Part shown: positions 36,347 through 44,561 of the stretch, piece by piece
Layout of the letters: each line of letters begins with the position of its first letter
Position numbering within the stretch: the stretch's first letter is position 1
NCBI GenBank assembly: GCA_963702105.1
Contig: OY969712.1
Span: 2,542,001-2,606,000 of the forward strand
Length of the DNA stretch: 64,000 nt
Direction of reading: 5' to 3'
Source of the DNA: ZC4RG20 sp963702105
Lineage (GTDB): Bacteria > Pseudomonadota > Gammaproteobacteria > Steroidobacterales > Rariloculaceae
The notes under the pieces: model-generated
Database searches by the model: none
What the model was told of the DNA's origin: nothing
The model's input: the letters and a program-made list of their open reading frames with translations, nothing else
Position numbers and translations under genes: made by a program

Positions 36347-38112
36347 GGCGCGCTGCTCCCCTGCTCGGGCCGCGCGTCGCCGGCGCGCGGGCCGGCGACG
36401 CTCGCGGCGGCGTCGCCGGGCAGGGCGAATACCCAGACGACGCCGCCCTGCGGCGTCTCGGTGTGCGTGCCGCGCGCCCGATCGATCGCGCCCTGCTCGC
36501 GCGCCGCATCCACGCCCCAACCCGAGAGCACGGCAATGTACTGGCGGCCGCCGACCGCATAGGAGACGGGCACGCCTTCGACGCCCGAGCTCGTCCGGAA
36601 CTGCCACAGCCGCTTGCCGGTCCGAGCGTCGAAGGCACGGAAGTAGCGGTCCTGCGTGCCGCCCTGGAACACGAGGCCGCCGGCCGTTGCAAGTACGGGT
36701 CCCCAGTCGTGGACCGGGAATGTCTGGGTCCAGGCGCGCTCGCCGGTGTCCACGTTCCAGGCCTGCAGCTCCCCGATATGATCGGCGCCTTCGGCGATGT
36801 AGAACTCGGACGTCTCGCCCGTGTAACCTTTTCCGGGCTGGTACTCGACCGCCTCGCCCTCGATCCGGCTGCACAGGTTCTCGTTCGCGGGGACGTAGAG
36901 CAGCCGCGTCTGCGGGCTGAATGCCGCGGGCGGCCAGTCCTTTCCGCCCCAGATCGAGGGGCAGAACGAGGCCTTGTAACCGATGCGCGGTTTGCGGGCC
37001 ATGTCGTAGCTCGGCCGGCCGGTCTGCGGATCGATCGAGGTGAAGACGTTCTGCTTCACGAACGGCTTTGCATCGATGAAGGCGATGCCGTGAGCCTTGC
37101 GCTCCAGCCACCACAGATAGCCGTCGCGGCCGGGGTGAATCAGCGCAGGGATCGTGCGGCCGTCGCGCTGGATATCGACGAGCAGCGGCGCATCCACCTC
37201 GTCCCAGTCCCAGGAGCCGTTCCAGTGATACTGGTGATAGCCCTCGAGCCTGCCGGTATCGAGATCGAGGGCCAGCACCGAGTTGGCGTACAGGCTGTCC
37301 CCCGGGCGGGCATCGCCCGTCCACGGACCGCCGTTGCCCGTACCCCAATACGTCAGGTTCTGGGCCGGATCGTAGGTGCCCGTGACCCAGACCGGCGCGC
37401 CGCCCGTCTTCCAAGTGTCCCCTTGCCAGCTTTCGTTGCCGGGCTCGCCCGGCGCCGGGACGGTGTAGGTCTTCCAGATGGGTTTGCCGGTCTCCGCATC
37501 GAAGGCCGCGACGAACCCGCGGATCCCCAGCTCGCCGCCCGAGACGCCGACGAGTATCTTGCCCTTCGCGGCGAGCGGGGCGAGCGTCATGTAATAGCCA
37601 TGACGATAATCTTCGACCTTGCTTTGCCAGACGACGTTGCCCGTCGCGGCATCGAGCGCGACGAGCACCGCATCGATGGTCGCGACGTAGACCTTGTCGC
37701 CGTAGAGCGCGACGCCGCGGCTCGTCGGATGCAGCTGCATCATGTCGTAGGGCACGGCGTGGTTGTAGACCCACAAGATGTCGCCGCTCGCGGCGTCGAT
37801 CGCGTAGACACGATCGCCCGGCGTCACGACGTACATGGTGCCGTCGTTGACGATCGGCGGGGCCTGGTGCCCCTCGCGCACGCCCGTCGAGAGCGTCCAA
37901 ACCGGCACCAGGCCGGCAACGTTGGCCGCCGTGATCCGGTCGAGCGGGCTGTAGCCCCAGCCATCGTAAGTGCGGCGGTACATGAGCCAGTTGCCGGCCT
38001 CGGGCTCGCGCAGGCGCGCGTCGGTCACGGGATGTACCGTTCGAACCGCTTCCTGAGCGCAGACGCCGCCCGCGACGAGCGCGAAGGCCGCGAAAATACC
38101 TGTGCAGCGCAT
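36343..38112 (-). CDS. PQQ-dependent dehydrogenase (methanol/ethanol type)
   Basis: A 589-residue periplasmic quinoprotein, intact. It has a signal peptide (FAAFALVAGGVCAQ), propeller repeats (YAIDAASGDILWVYN, VALDAATGNVVWQSK) and ALDLDTGRLEG, with Asp283 and Asp285 in the spacing seen in lanthanide-type enzymes. Unlike the protein at 3062, it lacks the vicinal Cys-Cys pair; the region reads LHPTSRGVALYGDK. No haem domain is present. A Rieske protein gene lies upstream and a small membrane gene is coupled downstream, suggesting a module that passes electrons to the respiratory chain. Confidence 0.85.
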   Translation of the reverse strand: MRCTGIFAAFALVAGGVCAQEAVRTVHPVTDARLREPEAGNWLMYRRTYDGWGYSPLDRITAANVAGLVPVWTLSTGVREGHQAPPIVNDGTMYVVTPGDRVYAIDAASGDILWVYNHAVPYDMMQLHPTSRGVALYGDKVYVATIDAVLVALDAATGNVVWQSKVEDYRHGYYMTLAPLAAKGKILVGVSGGELGIRGFVAAFDAETGKPIWKTYTVPAPGEPGNESWQGDTWKTGGAPVWVTGTYDPAQNLTYWGTGNGGPWTGDARPGDSLYANSVLALDLDTGRLEGYHQYHWNGSWDWDEVDAPLLVDIQRDGRTIPALIHPGRDGYLWWLERKAHGIAFIDAKPFVKQNVFTSIDPQTGRPSYDMARKPRIGYKASFCPSIWGGKDWPPAAFSPQTRLLYVPANENLCSRIEGEAVEYQPGKGYTGETSEFYIAEGADHIGELQAWNVDTGERAWTQTFPVHDWGPVLATAGGLVFQGGTQDRYFRAFDARTGKRLWQFRTSSGVEGVPVSYAVGGRQYIAVLSGWGVDAAREQGAIDRARGTHTETPQGGVVWVFALPGDAAASVAGPRAGDARPEQGSSAP

Positions 38113-38132
38113 CTTTCCCCTCCCGTGAACGC

Positions 38133-38220
38133 AAAAAAGGGGTCAGAGCCCTTTTTCGCCGACCGGCCGAGTCGCAGCGGCCGCGCGCGATCGCGAAAAA
38201 AGGGCTCTGACCCCTTTTTC
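38133..38220. repeat. REPIN-like hairpin element B
   Basis: AAAAAAGGGGTCAGAGCCC (from 38133) and GGGCTCTGACCCCTTTTTC (to 38220) are inverted arms around a GC-rich loop. The right edge touches the stop codon of the Rieske gene (38219-38221), whose final A belongs to the element's A-run. It lies between two genes in the same direction, 20 bases from the PQQ dehydrogenase start, and so may reduce read-through. Confidence 0.88.
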
Positions 38221-38881
38221 ACAACCCGAAAGGATCCTGCCCGGGCTGCATGAACCCGAGGCGCCCCTCGAACTCCGCCGCGACCGTGAGCTGGCCGTCC
38301 ACGGCCTCGAGCGGCAGCGCCGCGAGCGGCCACGGTGCCGGCCCGCCGACGACGCGCGCGCCGTCGCGCGGATCGTATTCCGATTCGTGACACGGACACT
38401 TGAAGTGCCGAACGTCGGCAAACCAGTCCGTGACGTCGCAGCCCGCGTGGGAGCAGACGGCGGAATAGGCCACGACGCCGCGGACCGAGCGCGCCCGAGT
38501 CTCGGGCGCGAGCATGGCCGGATCGAGACGGACGACGAGAACCTGATTCAGCCGGCTGCCGTTCCGCACGGCGCCGGTTTTGGGCTCCTGCGGAAACGCG
38601 AACACCTGCTGCGCGCCGGCCTCGAGGTCGCCGGGCGCGATGGGGCGGCCCATGCGGGGGCCGGCCGCGAAGACGAGCCGGTCGCCGACCTGCGGCGGCG
38701 TCGAGTCGCCCTCGCCCACGACGCCGCTCAACGCGCCGGCGGCGGCGAAGCGCGGCAGGCCGAGGCCGAGGCCGCCGAGGCCGAGGCCGCCGAGCCCAAG
38801 ACCGCCGAGCCCCTGCAGGAGGCAGCGCCGGCCGCCCGACGGCGCCGAAGTTTCCCGGCCCGCTCGGCTCCTACGCCTCAT
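38219..38881 (-). CDS. Rieske [2Fe-2S] protein with Tat-type signal
   Basis: A 220-residue iron-sulfur protein. The two cluster motifs are CSHAGC and CPCHESEYD, spaced as in Rieske domains. The N-terminus (from ATG 38881, MRRRSRAGRE) has RR followed by a long Gly-Leu stretch made of GLGGL repeats, consistent with Tat export of a folded cluster protein. It does not look like a bc1 subunit, since cytochrome b and c1 genes are absent. It more likely works with the adjacent PQQ dehydrogenase, as an inference from position. Confidence 0.8.
   Translation of the reverse strand: MRRRSRAGRETSAPSGGRRCLLQGLGGLGLGGLGLGGLGLGLPRFAAAGALSGVVGEGDSTPPQVGDRLVFAAGPRMGRPIAPGDLEAGAQQVFAFPQEPKTGAVRNGSRLNQVLVVRLDPAMLAPETRARSVRGVVAYSAVCSHAGCDVTDWFADVRHFKCPCHESEYDPRDGARVVGGPAPWPLAALPLEAVDGQLTVAAEFEGRLGFMQPGQDPFGL
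38761..38810 (-). repeat. 15-bp repeats in Rieske signal peptide
   Basis: Tandem copies of a 15-base unit encode GLGGL in the hydrophobic core of the signal peptide. Copy-number change would lengthen or shorten the export signal without shifting the frame. Confidence 0.65.
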
Positions 38882-39076
38882 CGCCGTGCAGTGCGGCCGC
38901 GGTCCGCGGATTCGCGACCGGCGGCGCCCGGCGGGCCGAAGAAGGGCTTGCGCAGCATCGTCGCGGTCTCCCCACTCGTCGTCTTGCGGACCCGGCCGCA
39001 CGGCCGGGGACGCCCTCCCCCGGGCGGCCTCCCGATCTTACACCTGGCCCTGGAAAGTGTCCGGGTCGATCTCGGC

Positions 39077-39637
39077 TCAGCCTTCGCTGACCATTACGGG
39101 CCAGGCCGCACGAAGGTAGCCGAGCATCGACCAGATCGTGAGCGCGGCGGCGACGAACAGCAGCGCAATGCCGATGGGATAGACCTTCACGCTCCCGATC
39201 GGCTCCTTGTAGAGCATGAGGCTGATTCCGACGATCTGCACCGTCGTCTTCCACTTGCCGAAGAACGTGACGGCGACGCGCGCGCGTGCGCCGATCAACG
39301 ACATCCACTCGCGCAGCGCGGAGACGGTGATCTCGCGGCCGATAATGATGCCCGCCACGATTGCGAGCCAGAAGGTCGGGTTGCCCTGCACGAGCAGCAC
39401 GAGGGCCGTCGAGACGATGAGCTTGTCCGCGACGGGGTCGAGAAACGCGCCGAATCTCGAAGTCTGATTGAGCCGCCGGGCGAGATAGCCGTCGAAATAG
39501 TCCGTGATGCCGGCCAGCGCGAACAGCACGCCGGCGGCGGGCCGAGCCCAATGCACGGGCAGGTAGTAGACGATGACCACGAGCGGGATCGCGACGATGC
39601 GGAACCAGGTCAGTGCGTTGGGCAGATTGAAGACCAT
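39077..39637 (-). CDS. pgsA: CDP-diacylglycerol-glycerol-3-phosphate 3-phosphatidyltransferase
   Basis: Inner-membrane enzyme making phosphatidylglycerol phosphate from CDP-diacylglycerol and glycerol 3-phosphate. The CDP-alcohol phosphotransferase motif is complete: DYFDGYLARRLNQTSRFG then FLDPVADK. The start MVFNLPNALTWFRI matches the family and has GGAAG six bases before ATG 39637; an upstream in-frame ATG at 39685 overlaps uvrC. The order uvrC-pgsA is the same as in enteric bacteria. Confidence 0.93.
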   Translation of the reverse strand: MVFNLPNALTWFRIVAIPLVVIVYYLPVHWARPAAGVLFALAGITDYFDGYLARRLNQTSRFGAFLDPVADKLIVSTALVLLVQGNPTFWLAIVAGIIIGREITVSALREWMSLIGARARVAVTFFGKWKTTVQIVGISLMLYKEPIGSVKVYPIGIALLFVAAALTIWSMLGYLRAAWPVMVSEG

Positions 39638-39674
39638 CCCTCGCTTCCGCTTGAGAACGCCGGACGAGCCGCCG

Positions 39675-41618
39675 TCACTCGACATGAAAGTGCTCATAGA
39701 TCGACTGCGCGAGCTGGCGCGATATGCCTTTCACGCGCGCAAGGTCGTCCACGCCCGCCCGCGCGACGGCCTGCAGGCCGCCGAACTGGCGCAACAGCTC
39801 GCGCCGGCGCTTTGGCCCGAGCCCTCGGATCTGCTCGAGCGGCGACGCGGTCCGGCGCTTCTCGCGCCGCAGGCGATGCCCCGTGATCGCGAAGCGGTGG
39901 GCCTCGTCCCGCAGCTGCTGAATGAGGTGCAACGCCGGCGACGCGGGCGGCAGCGCAACTGTGCCTTGACGCCCCGCGACGAACAAGCGCTCGCGGCCGG
40001 GCTTGCGGCCTTCGCCCTTTGCGACGCCGACGAGCCTGACACCCTCGATCTCGAGGCCGTTCAAGACATTCTCCGCCTGGGTCAGCTGGCCTCGGCCGCC
40101 GTCGATGAACAGCACGTCAGGCAGCGGCGCCTCGCCGCGCTTGAGCCTCGCATAGCGCCGTTCCAGCGCCTGCGTCAAGGCAGCATAATCGTCGCCGGCC
40201 GTGACCCCGGTGATGTTGAAGCGCCGATAGTCGGATTTCAACGGTCCTTCCGGTCCGAACACGACGCAGGAGGCCACGGTCGCCTCGCCGGCCGTATGAC
40301 TGATGTCGAAGCATTCGAGCCGGATCGGCGGCTCGTCGAGATCGAGCGCCTCGGCCAGCGCCTCGAGCTGGGCCCCGATCGTCGAGGCCGCGTTGAGCCG
40401 GAGCTCGGCGCCGTGGCGCGCGTTCGTCACGGCCATCTCGACCCAGCGGCTGCGGTCGCCGCGCAGGCGCCAGCGGATGTCGACCCGGCGCCCGGCCTGC
40501 TCGCCGAGCATGGCGGCGATGGCCTCGGCCTCGGGCACCTCGCGGCTCACGAGGATCTCGCGCGGCGCCTCCCGGCCGCCGTAGTATTGAAGCAGAAAGG
40601 CGCGCGCGACCTCCTCCTCGCTCGAGCCCTGTGCGACCCGCGGGAAGAAATTGCGGCTGCCGAGCGAGCGGCCTCCGCGGAAGAACATGACGGCGGCGCA
40701 GTGCACGCCGTTGACCTCGGCGAAGCCGATCGCGTCGAAATCCGCGGCCGAGCCCGACATGAGCTGCTGCGACTGCACGCGCCTGAGCTTGGCCAGCTGA
40801 TCGCGGTAGCCCGCCGCGAGCTCGAACCTGAGCTCCTCGGACGCGCGCTCCATGCGCTCGGCCAGCCTGTCGATTACGGCGTCGCTGTGGCCCTCGAGAA
40901 ACAGAACCGCGTTCTCGACGTCGCGCGCGTACTCCTCTCTGGAGATCAGGCCGACGCAGGGCGCGGAGCAGCGCTGGATCTGATACTGGAGACAGGGCCG
41001 CGTCCGGTTCGCGAAGTAGCTGTCCTCGCACTGCCTGAGCTTGAAGAGCTTCTGCAGCTCGCTCAGCGAGGCGCGCACGGCGCCGGCGCTCGGGTAGGGG
41101 CCGAAAAGCTTGCCCTTCCTCGTACGCGGGCCGCGGTAGAACGAGAGGCGCGGGAAGTCACTTTCCGTATCCGCGTGGATGAACGGGAAGCTCTTGTCGT
41201 CGCGCAGCACGACGTTGAAGCGCGGCCGGTGGCGCTTGATGAGGTTGTACTCGAGCATGAGCGCCTCGGTCTCGGTCCGCGTGACCGTGACCTCGACGTC
41301 CGCGACGACCCGGAGCAGCGCGATGGTCTTCGCGTCGTGGGCGCGGCCCTGGAAATAGCTGCCGACGCGCCGGCGCAGATCCCGGGCCTTGCCGACGTAG
41401 ACCACCTCGCCGGCGGCGTCGAGCATGCGATAGACCCCGGGCCGGTGCGTGAGGTGGCGCAGCAGCGTGGTCGGATCGAAGCCCCGCTTGGCGTCCTCGG
41501 TCGCGGCGGCCTCTGCCTCCGGCGACTTCATGGCAGCCGCGTCCGGCGACGCCATGGTCTCCGCGGGGGCCTGGGCCTCGGTTCGCTTCGATTCCTTGGG
41601 TTCGTTCACTGCGGGCAA
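39675..41618 (-). CDS. uvrC: Excinuclease ABC subunit C
   Basis: Dual-incision nuclease of nucleotide excision repair. It has the GIY-YIG domain (PGVYRMLDAAGEVVYVGKA), a Cys-rich segment, the UvrB-binding UVR motif (near LRFELAAGYRDQLAKL), the RNase H-like second nuclease (LECFDISHTAGEATVASCV) and C-terminal helix-hairpin-helix motifs (IRGLGPKRRRELLRQFGGL and VKGISRQLAQSIYEHF). The start is unsure: TTG 41618 or GTG 41609, with an acidic extension before the GIY-YIG domain. pgsA follows directly. Confidence 0.95.
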   Translation of the reverse strand: MPAVNEPKESKRTEAQAPAETMASPDAAAMKSPEAEAAATEDAKRGFDPTTLLRHLTHRPGVYRMLDAAGEVVYVGKARDLRRRVGSYFQGRAHDAKTIALLRVVADVEVTVTRTETEALMLEYNLIKRHRPRFNVVLRDDKSFPFIHADTESDFPRLSFYRGPRTRKGKLFGPYPSAGAVRASLSELQKLFKLRQCEDSYFANRTRPCLQYQIQRCSAPCVGLISREEYARDVENAVLFLEGHSDAVIDRLAERMERASEELRFELAAGYRDQLAKLRRVQSQQLMSGSAADFDAIGFAEVNGVHCAAVMFFRGGRSLGSRNFFPRVAQGSSEEEVARAFLLQYYGGREAPREILVSREVPEAEAIAAMLGEQAGRRVDIRWRLRGDRSRWVEMAVTNARHGAELRLNAASTIGAQLEALAEALDLDEPPIRLECFDISHTAGEATVASCVVFGPEGPLKSDYRRFNITGVTAGDDYAALTQALERRYARLKRGEAPLPDVLFIDGGRGQLTQAENVLNGLEIEGVRLVGVAKGEGRKPGRERLFVAGRQGTVALPPASPALHLIQQLRDEAHRFAITGHRLRREKRRTASPLEQIRGLGPKRRRELLRQFGGLQAVARAGVDDLARVKGISRQLAQSIYEHFHVE

Positions 41619-41670
41619 ACCTGGCTCTGACGGGCATACCGTTGGACAACGGCCGGCGGTGTAGATTCTG

Positions 41671-43011
41671 TCAGCTATCGGCGCCCTCGCCCATATGCCG
41701 AATGACCGCCTCGCCGAAGCCCCGCGTCCCGACGAGCGTGGCGCCGGGGATCAGGTGCTCTATGCGCTCGGGCACGGGCTCGCGCCGTTCCGGAATCTCC
41801 GCGCGCATCGACTCGCGGATCAGCGCGAGATCGAACGTGAGCTCCTTCGCCGCGATCGTGCGCGCGATACCGTTTAACACGAGGTCGGCGGCCGCGTCCC
41901 AGCCGAGGTAGCGCAGCATCATCTCGCCCGAGAGGATCAGCGAGCCCGGGTTCACGCGGTCCTTGCCGGCCACGTCCGGAGCGGTGCCGTGAGTGGCCTC
42001 GAAGACCGCGCAGCCGTCGCCGATGTTCGCCCCCGGGGCGATGCCGATGCCGCCGACCTGCGCGGCCAGCGCATCGGAGATGTAATCGCCGTTGAGGTTC
42101 AGCGTCGCGATGATGTCGTAATCGCCGGGGTTCAGGACGATCTGCTGCAGGAAATTGTCCGCGATGACGTCCTTGATCACGATCCGCCGCTTCGTCCGCG
42201 GATTTTCGAACGCGAGCCACGGGCCGCCGTCGATCTCGCGGGCGCCGAACTCCTCGCGCGCGAGCTGGTAGCCCCAGTTCCGGAACGCGCCCTCCGTGTA
42301 TTTCATGATGTTGCCCTTGTGCACGAGGGTCACGGAGCGGCGGTCGTAGCGGACGGCGTATTCGATGGCCTTGCGCACGAGACGCTGGGAGCCCTCGCGC
42401 GAGACGGGCTTGATGCCTATACCCGAGCTCGACGGGAAGCGGATCTGCGTGACGCCGAGCTCGCGCTGAAGGAAATCGATGAGCCGCTGGACCTCGGGCG
42501 ACCCGGTCGGCCACTCGATGCCGGCGTAGATGTCCTCCGTGTTCTCGCGGAATACGACCATGTCAACGTGATTCGAAACCTTCGACGGGGTCGAGGCGCC
42601 CGGGAAATAGCGGATCGGGCGCACGCAGGCATAGAGATCCATGCGCTGGCGGATGGCGACGTTGAGCGAACGGATGCCGCCCCCGACGGGCGTCGCGAGC
42701 GGCCCCTTGATCGAGACGACGTAGTGCTCGAGGGCGTGCAGCGTCTCCTCGGGCAGGTACTCCCCTTCGCCGTAGCGCTCGACGGCGCGGCCGCCCGCGA
42801 AGACCTCCATCCACGCGATAGCGCGCCGGCCGCCGTAAGCCTTTTCGACGGCCGCATCGAGCACGTCGCGCATGACCGGGGTCACGTCGATGCCGATGCC
42901 GTCCCCGGTGACGAACGGCACGATGGGCCGATCGGGCACCGCGATCGAAGTGTCGTTGTTGACCGTGATGGGATCGCCGTCGGCGGGCGGGACGATGTGG
43001 TCATAGCGCAT
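41671..43011 (-). CDS. icd: Isocitrate dehydrogenase, predicted NAD-type
   Basis: TCA-cycle enzyme converting isocitrate to 2-oxoglutarate, of the homodimeric E. coli Icd type (446 residues). Active-site parts are IRSLNVAIRQRMD (Ser115 equals the phosphorylated Ser113 of E. coli), FRENTEDIYAGIEW and LNLNGDYISDALAAQ. The cofactor loop reads GTAPDVAGKDRVNPGS: Asp346 and Val347 take the place of Lys344 and Tyr345, which fix NADP in E. coli. Asp at this point is the known mark of NAD preference, so the enzyme is probably NAD-dependent. Hairpin element C lies just upstream. Confidence 0.93.
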   Translation of the reverse strand: MRYDHIVPPADGDPITVNNDTSIAVPDRPIVPFVTGDGIGIDVTPVMRDVLDAAVEKAYGGRRAIAWMEVFAGGRAVERYGEGEYLPEETLHALEHYVVSIKGPLATPVGGGIRSLNVAIRQRMDLYACVRPIRYFPGASTPSKVSNHVDMVVFRENTEDIYAGIEWPTGSPEVQRLIDFLQRELGVTQIRFPSSSGIGIKPVSREGSQRLVRKAIEYAVRYDRRSVTLVHKGNIMKYTEGAFRNWGYQLAREEFGAREIDGGPWLAFENPRTKRRIVIKDVIADNFLQQIVLNPGDYDIIATLNLNGDYISDALAAQVGGIGIAPGANIGDGCAVFEATHGTAPDVAGKDRVNPGSLILSGEMMLRYLGWDAAADLVLNGIARTIAAKELTFDLALIRESMRAEIPERREPVPERIEHLIPGATLVGTRGFGEAVIRHMGEGADS

Positions 43012-43026
43012 GGTCGAATCCGCATG

Positions 43027-43117
43027 AAAAAAAGGGGTCAGAGCCCTTTTTCGGTCAGCCGCCGAGGGGCCTTCGGTCGCACCTCGGGAAAAAGGGCTCT
43101 GACCCCTTTTCTCTTTT
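43027..43117. repeat. REPIN-like hairpin element C
   Basis: AAAAAGGGGTCAGAGCCC on the left and GGGCTCTGACCCCTTTTC on the right flank a loop of about 37 bases. It fills the gap between the DAHP synthase stop (43118-43120) and the icd start (43011), both on the minus strand, and should attenuate read-through into icd. Confidence 0.88.
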
Positions 43118-44464
43118 CTACATCCGACCCGCTATGAGCATGGCAATCTCCATCGCCTGCTCGTAGTTGAGCCGCGGATCCACCTGGGTTTTATAGGCCC
43201 GCGCGAGGTCCGACTCCTTGAGCCCGCGCGCCCCGCCGATGCACTCGGTGACGTTGTCGCCCGTGAGCTCGAGGTGCACGCCGCCGAGATAGGTGCCGGC
43301 CTCGCGATGGATGCGGAACGCCGCCTTGAGCTCGCCCAGGATGTTGTCGAAGCGGCGCGTCTTGAAGCCTTCGGCCGTCGTCTCGGTGTTGCCATGCATC
43401 GGATCGCAGACCCAAAGCACCTGCGAGCCCGTATTGCGCACGGCCTTGATGATGCGCGGCAGATGCTCCTCGACGTGCTTGACCCCGAAGCGCGTGATCA
43501 GCGTCAGCCGGCCCGGCTCGTTGTTCGGGTTCAGCACGTGGAGCAGCCCCTGCAGGTGCTCTGCGCTCACGCCCGTGCCGATCTTCACGGCCATCGGGTT
43601 CGCGATGCCGCGGAAATACTCGACGTGCGCGCCCGCGAGGTCGGCCGTGCGCATGCCGATCCAAGGGAAGTGCGTCGTGAGGTTGTACCAGCGCTTGCGG
43701 TGCGGCAGGAAGCGGGTCTGCGCCTGCTCGTACGGAAGGTGCAGCCCTTCGTGCGAGGCGTAGAAGTTCACGCGGTGCGTGCGGTGCATGGGCTCGCCCG
43801 CTATCGCCTCGAAGAACTCGAGCGAGTCCGAGACCTGCTTTACGAGCTCGTGGTACTCGGCCGCCGCCGGCGATTCGGTGACGAACCGAAGGTCCCAATT
43901 CTCCGGATGGTGCAGGTCCGCAAAGCCGCCATCGATGAGCGAGCGGACGAAGTTCAGCGTCAGGGCGGCGCGCTCGTAGCCGCGCAGCATACGCTCCGGG
44001 TCGGGTTCGCGCGCCTCGGGCGTGAACTCGTTATGGTTGATCGTGTCGCCGCGGTAGCTCGGCAGCGAGATGCCGTCGCGCGTCTCATAGTCGGCGCTGC
44101 GAGGCTTCGCGTACTGGCCCGCCATGCGCCCCACACGAATCACGGGCTTCTTGAGGCCGACGAGCATGACGAGGGACATCTGCAGCAGGATCTTGATCTG
44201 CTGGACGACGTTCTCCGAAGTGCACGCGTCGAAGCTTTCGGCGCAGTCGCCGCCCTGCAGCAGGAAGGCCTCGCCGCGCTGGGCCGCCGCGAGCTGTGCC
44301 TTGAGCGATTCGACCTCCCAGCTCGTCACGATGGGGGGCAGCGCCGAGAGTTGCGCCAGGACGCCGGCGAGCGCGTCGGGGTTCCGATAAGTCGGCTGCT
44401 GGGCCGCCTCGCGGGTCTGCCAGCTGGCCGGATGCCAGCCCGTCGTGTCGGGGAGCTGCGTCAT
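43118..44464 (-). CDS. Class II 3-deoxy-7-phosphoheptulonate synthase
   Basis: First enzyme of the shikimate pathway (phosphoenolpyruvate plus erythrose 4-phosphate). At 448 residues it belongs to the plant-type class II family, not the AroFGH class I. Motifs include WHPASWQTREAAQQPTY, LLQGGDCAESF with the metal-binding Cys, KPVIRVGRMAGQYAKPRS, YASHEGLHLPYEQ and CDPMHGNT. The frame is open further upstream, but ATG 44464 gives the family start and lies 7 bases after a good -10 box, so the mRNA may be leaderless; no ribosome site is visible. Confidence 0.93.
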   Translation of the reverse strand: MTQLPDTTGWHPASWQTREAAQQPTYRNPDALAGVLAQLSALPPIVTSWEVESLKAQLAAAQRGEAFLLQGGDCAESFDACTSENVVQQIKILLQMSLVMLVGLKKPVIRVGRMAGQYAKPRSADYETRDGISLPSYRGDTINHNEFTPEAREPDPERMLRGYERAALTLNFVRSLIDGGFADLHHPENWDLRFVTESPAAAEYHELVKQVSDSLEFFEAIAGEPMHRTHRVNFYASHEGLHLPYEQAQTRFLPHRKRWYNLTTHFPWIGMRTADLAGAHVEYFRGIANPMAVKIGTGVSAEHLQGLLHVLNPNNEPGRLTLITRFGVKHVEEHLPRIIKAVRNTGSQVLWVCDPMHGNTETTAEGFKTRRFDNILGELKAAFRIHREAGTYLGGVHLELTGDNVTECIGGARGLKESDLARAYKTQVDPRLNYEQAMEIAMLIAGRM

Positions 44465-44471
44465 GGCGCGC

Positions 44472-44500
44472 ACTATACAAACGGGTCTCCGACAGTGCAA
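44472..44500 (-). promoter_or_regulatory. Sigma-70-like promoter for DAHP synthase
   Basis: On the minus strand TTGCAC (44495-44500), a 17-base spacer, and TATAGT (44472-44477). The start codon is only 7 bases past the -10 box, so transcription should begin at or next to the A of ATG. Confidence 0.6.
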
Positions 44501-44510
44501 AAGCCGCGCC

Positions 44511-44542
44511 GAAGGGCGCCAGAGCAGTGATCGGCGCCCTTC
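44511..44542. promoter_or_regulatory. 10-bp inverted repeat between aro and nfeD genes
   Basis: GAAGGGCGCC (44511-44520) and GGCGCCCTTC (44533-44542) are perfect arms 12 bases apart, just upstream of the DAHP synthase -35 box and 19 bases before the NfeD ATG. It could be an operator serving both divergent genes, or a hairpin in the nfeD leader. Confidence 0.4.
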
Positions 44543-44561
44543 TGGGGTATGATCCGGATCA

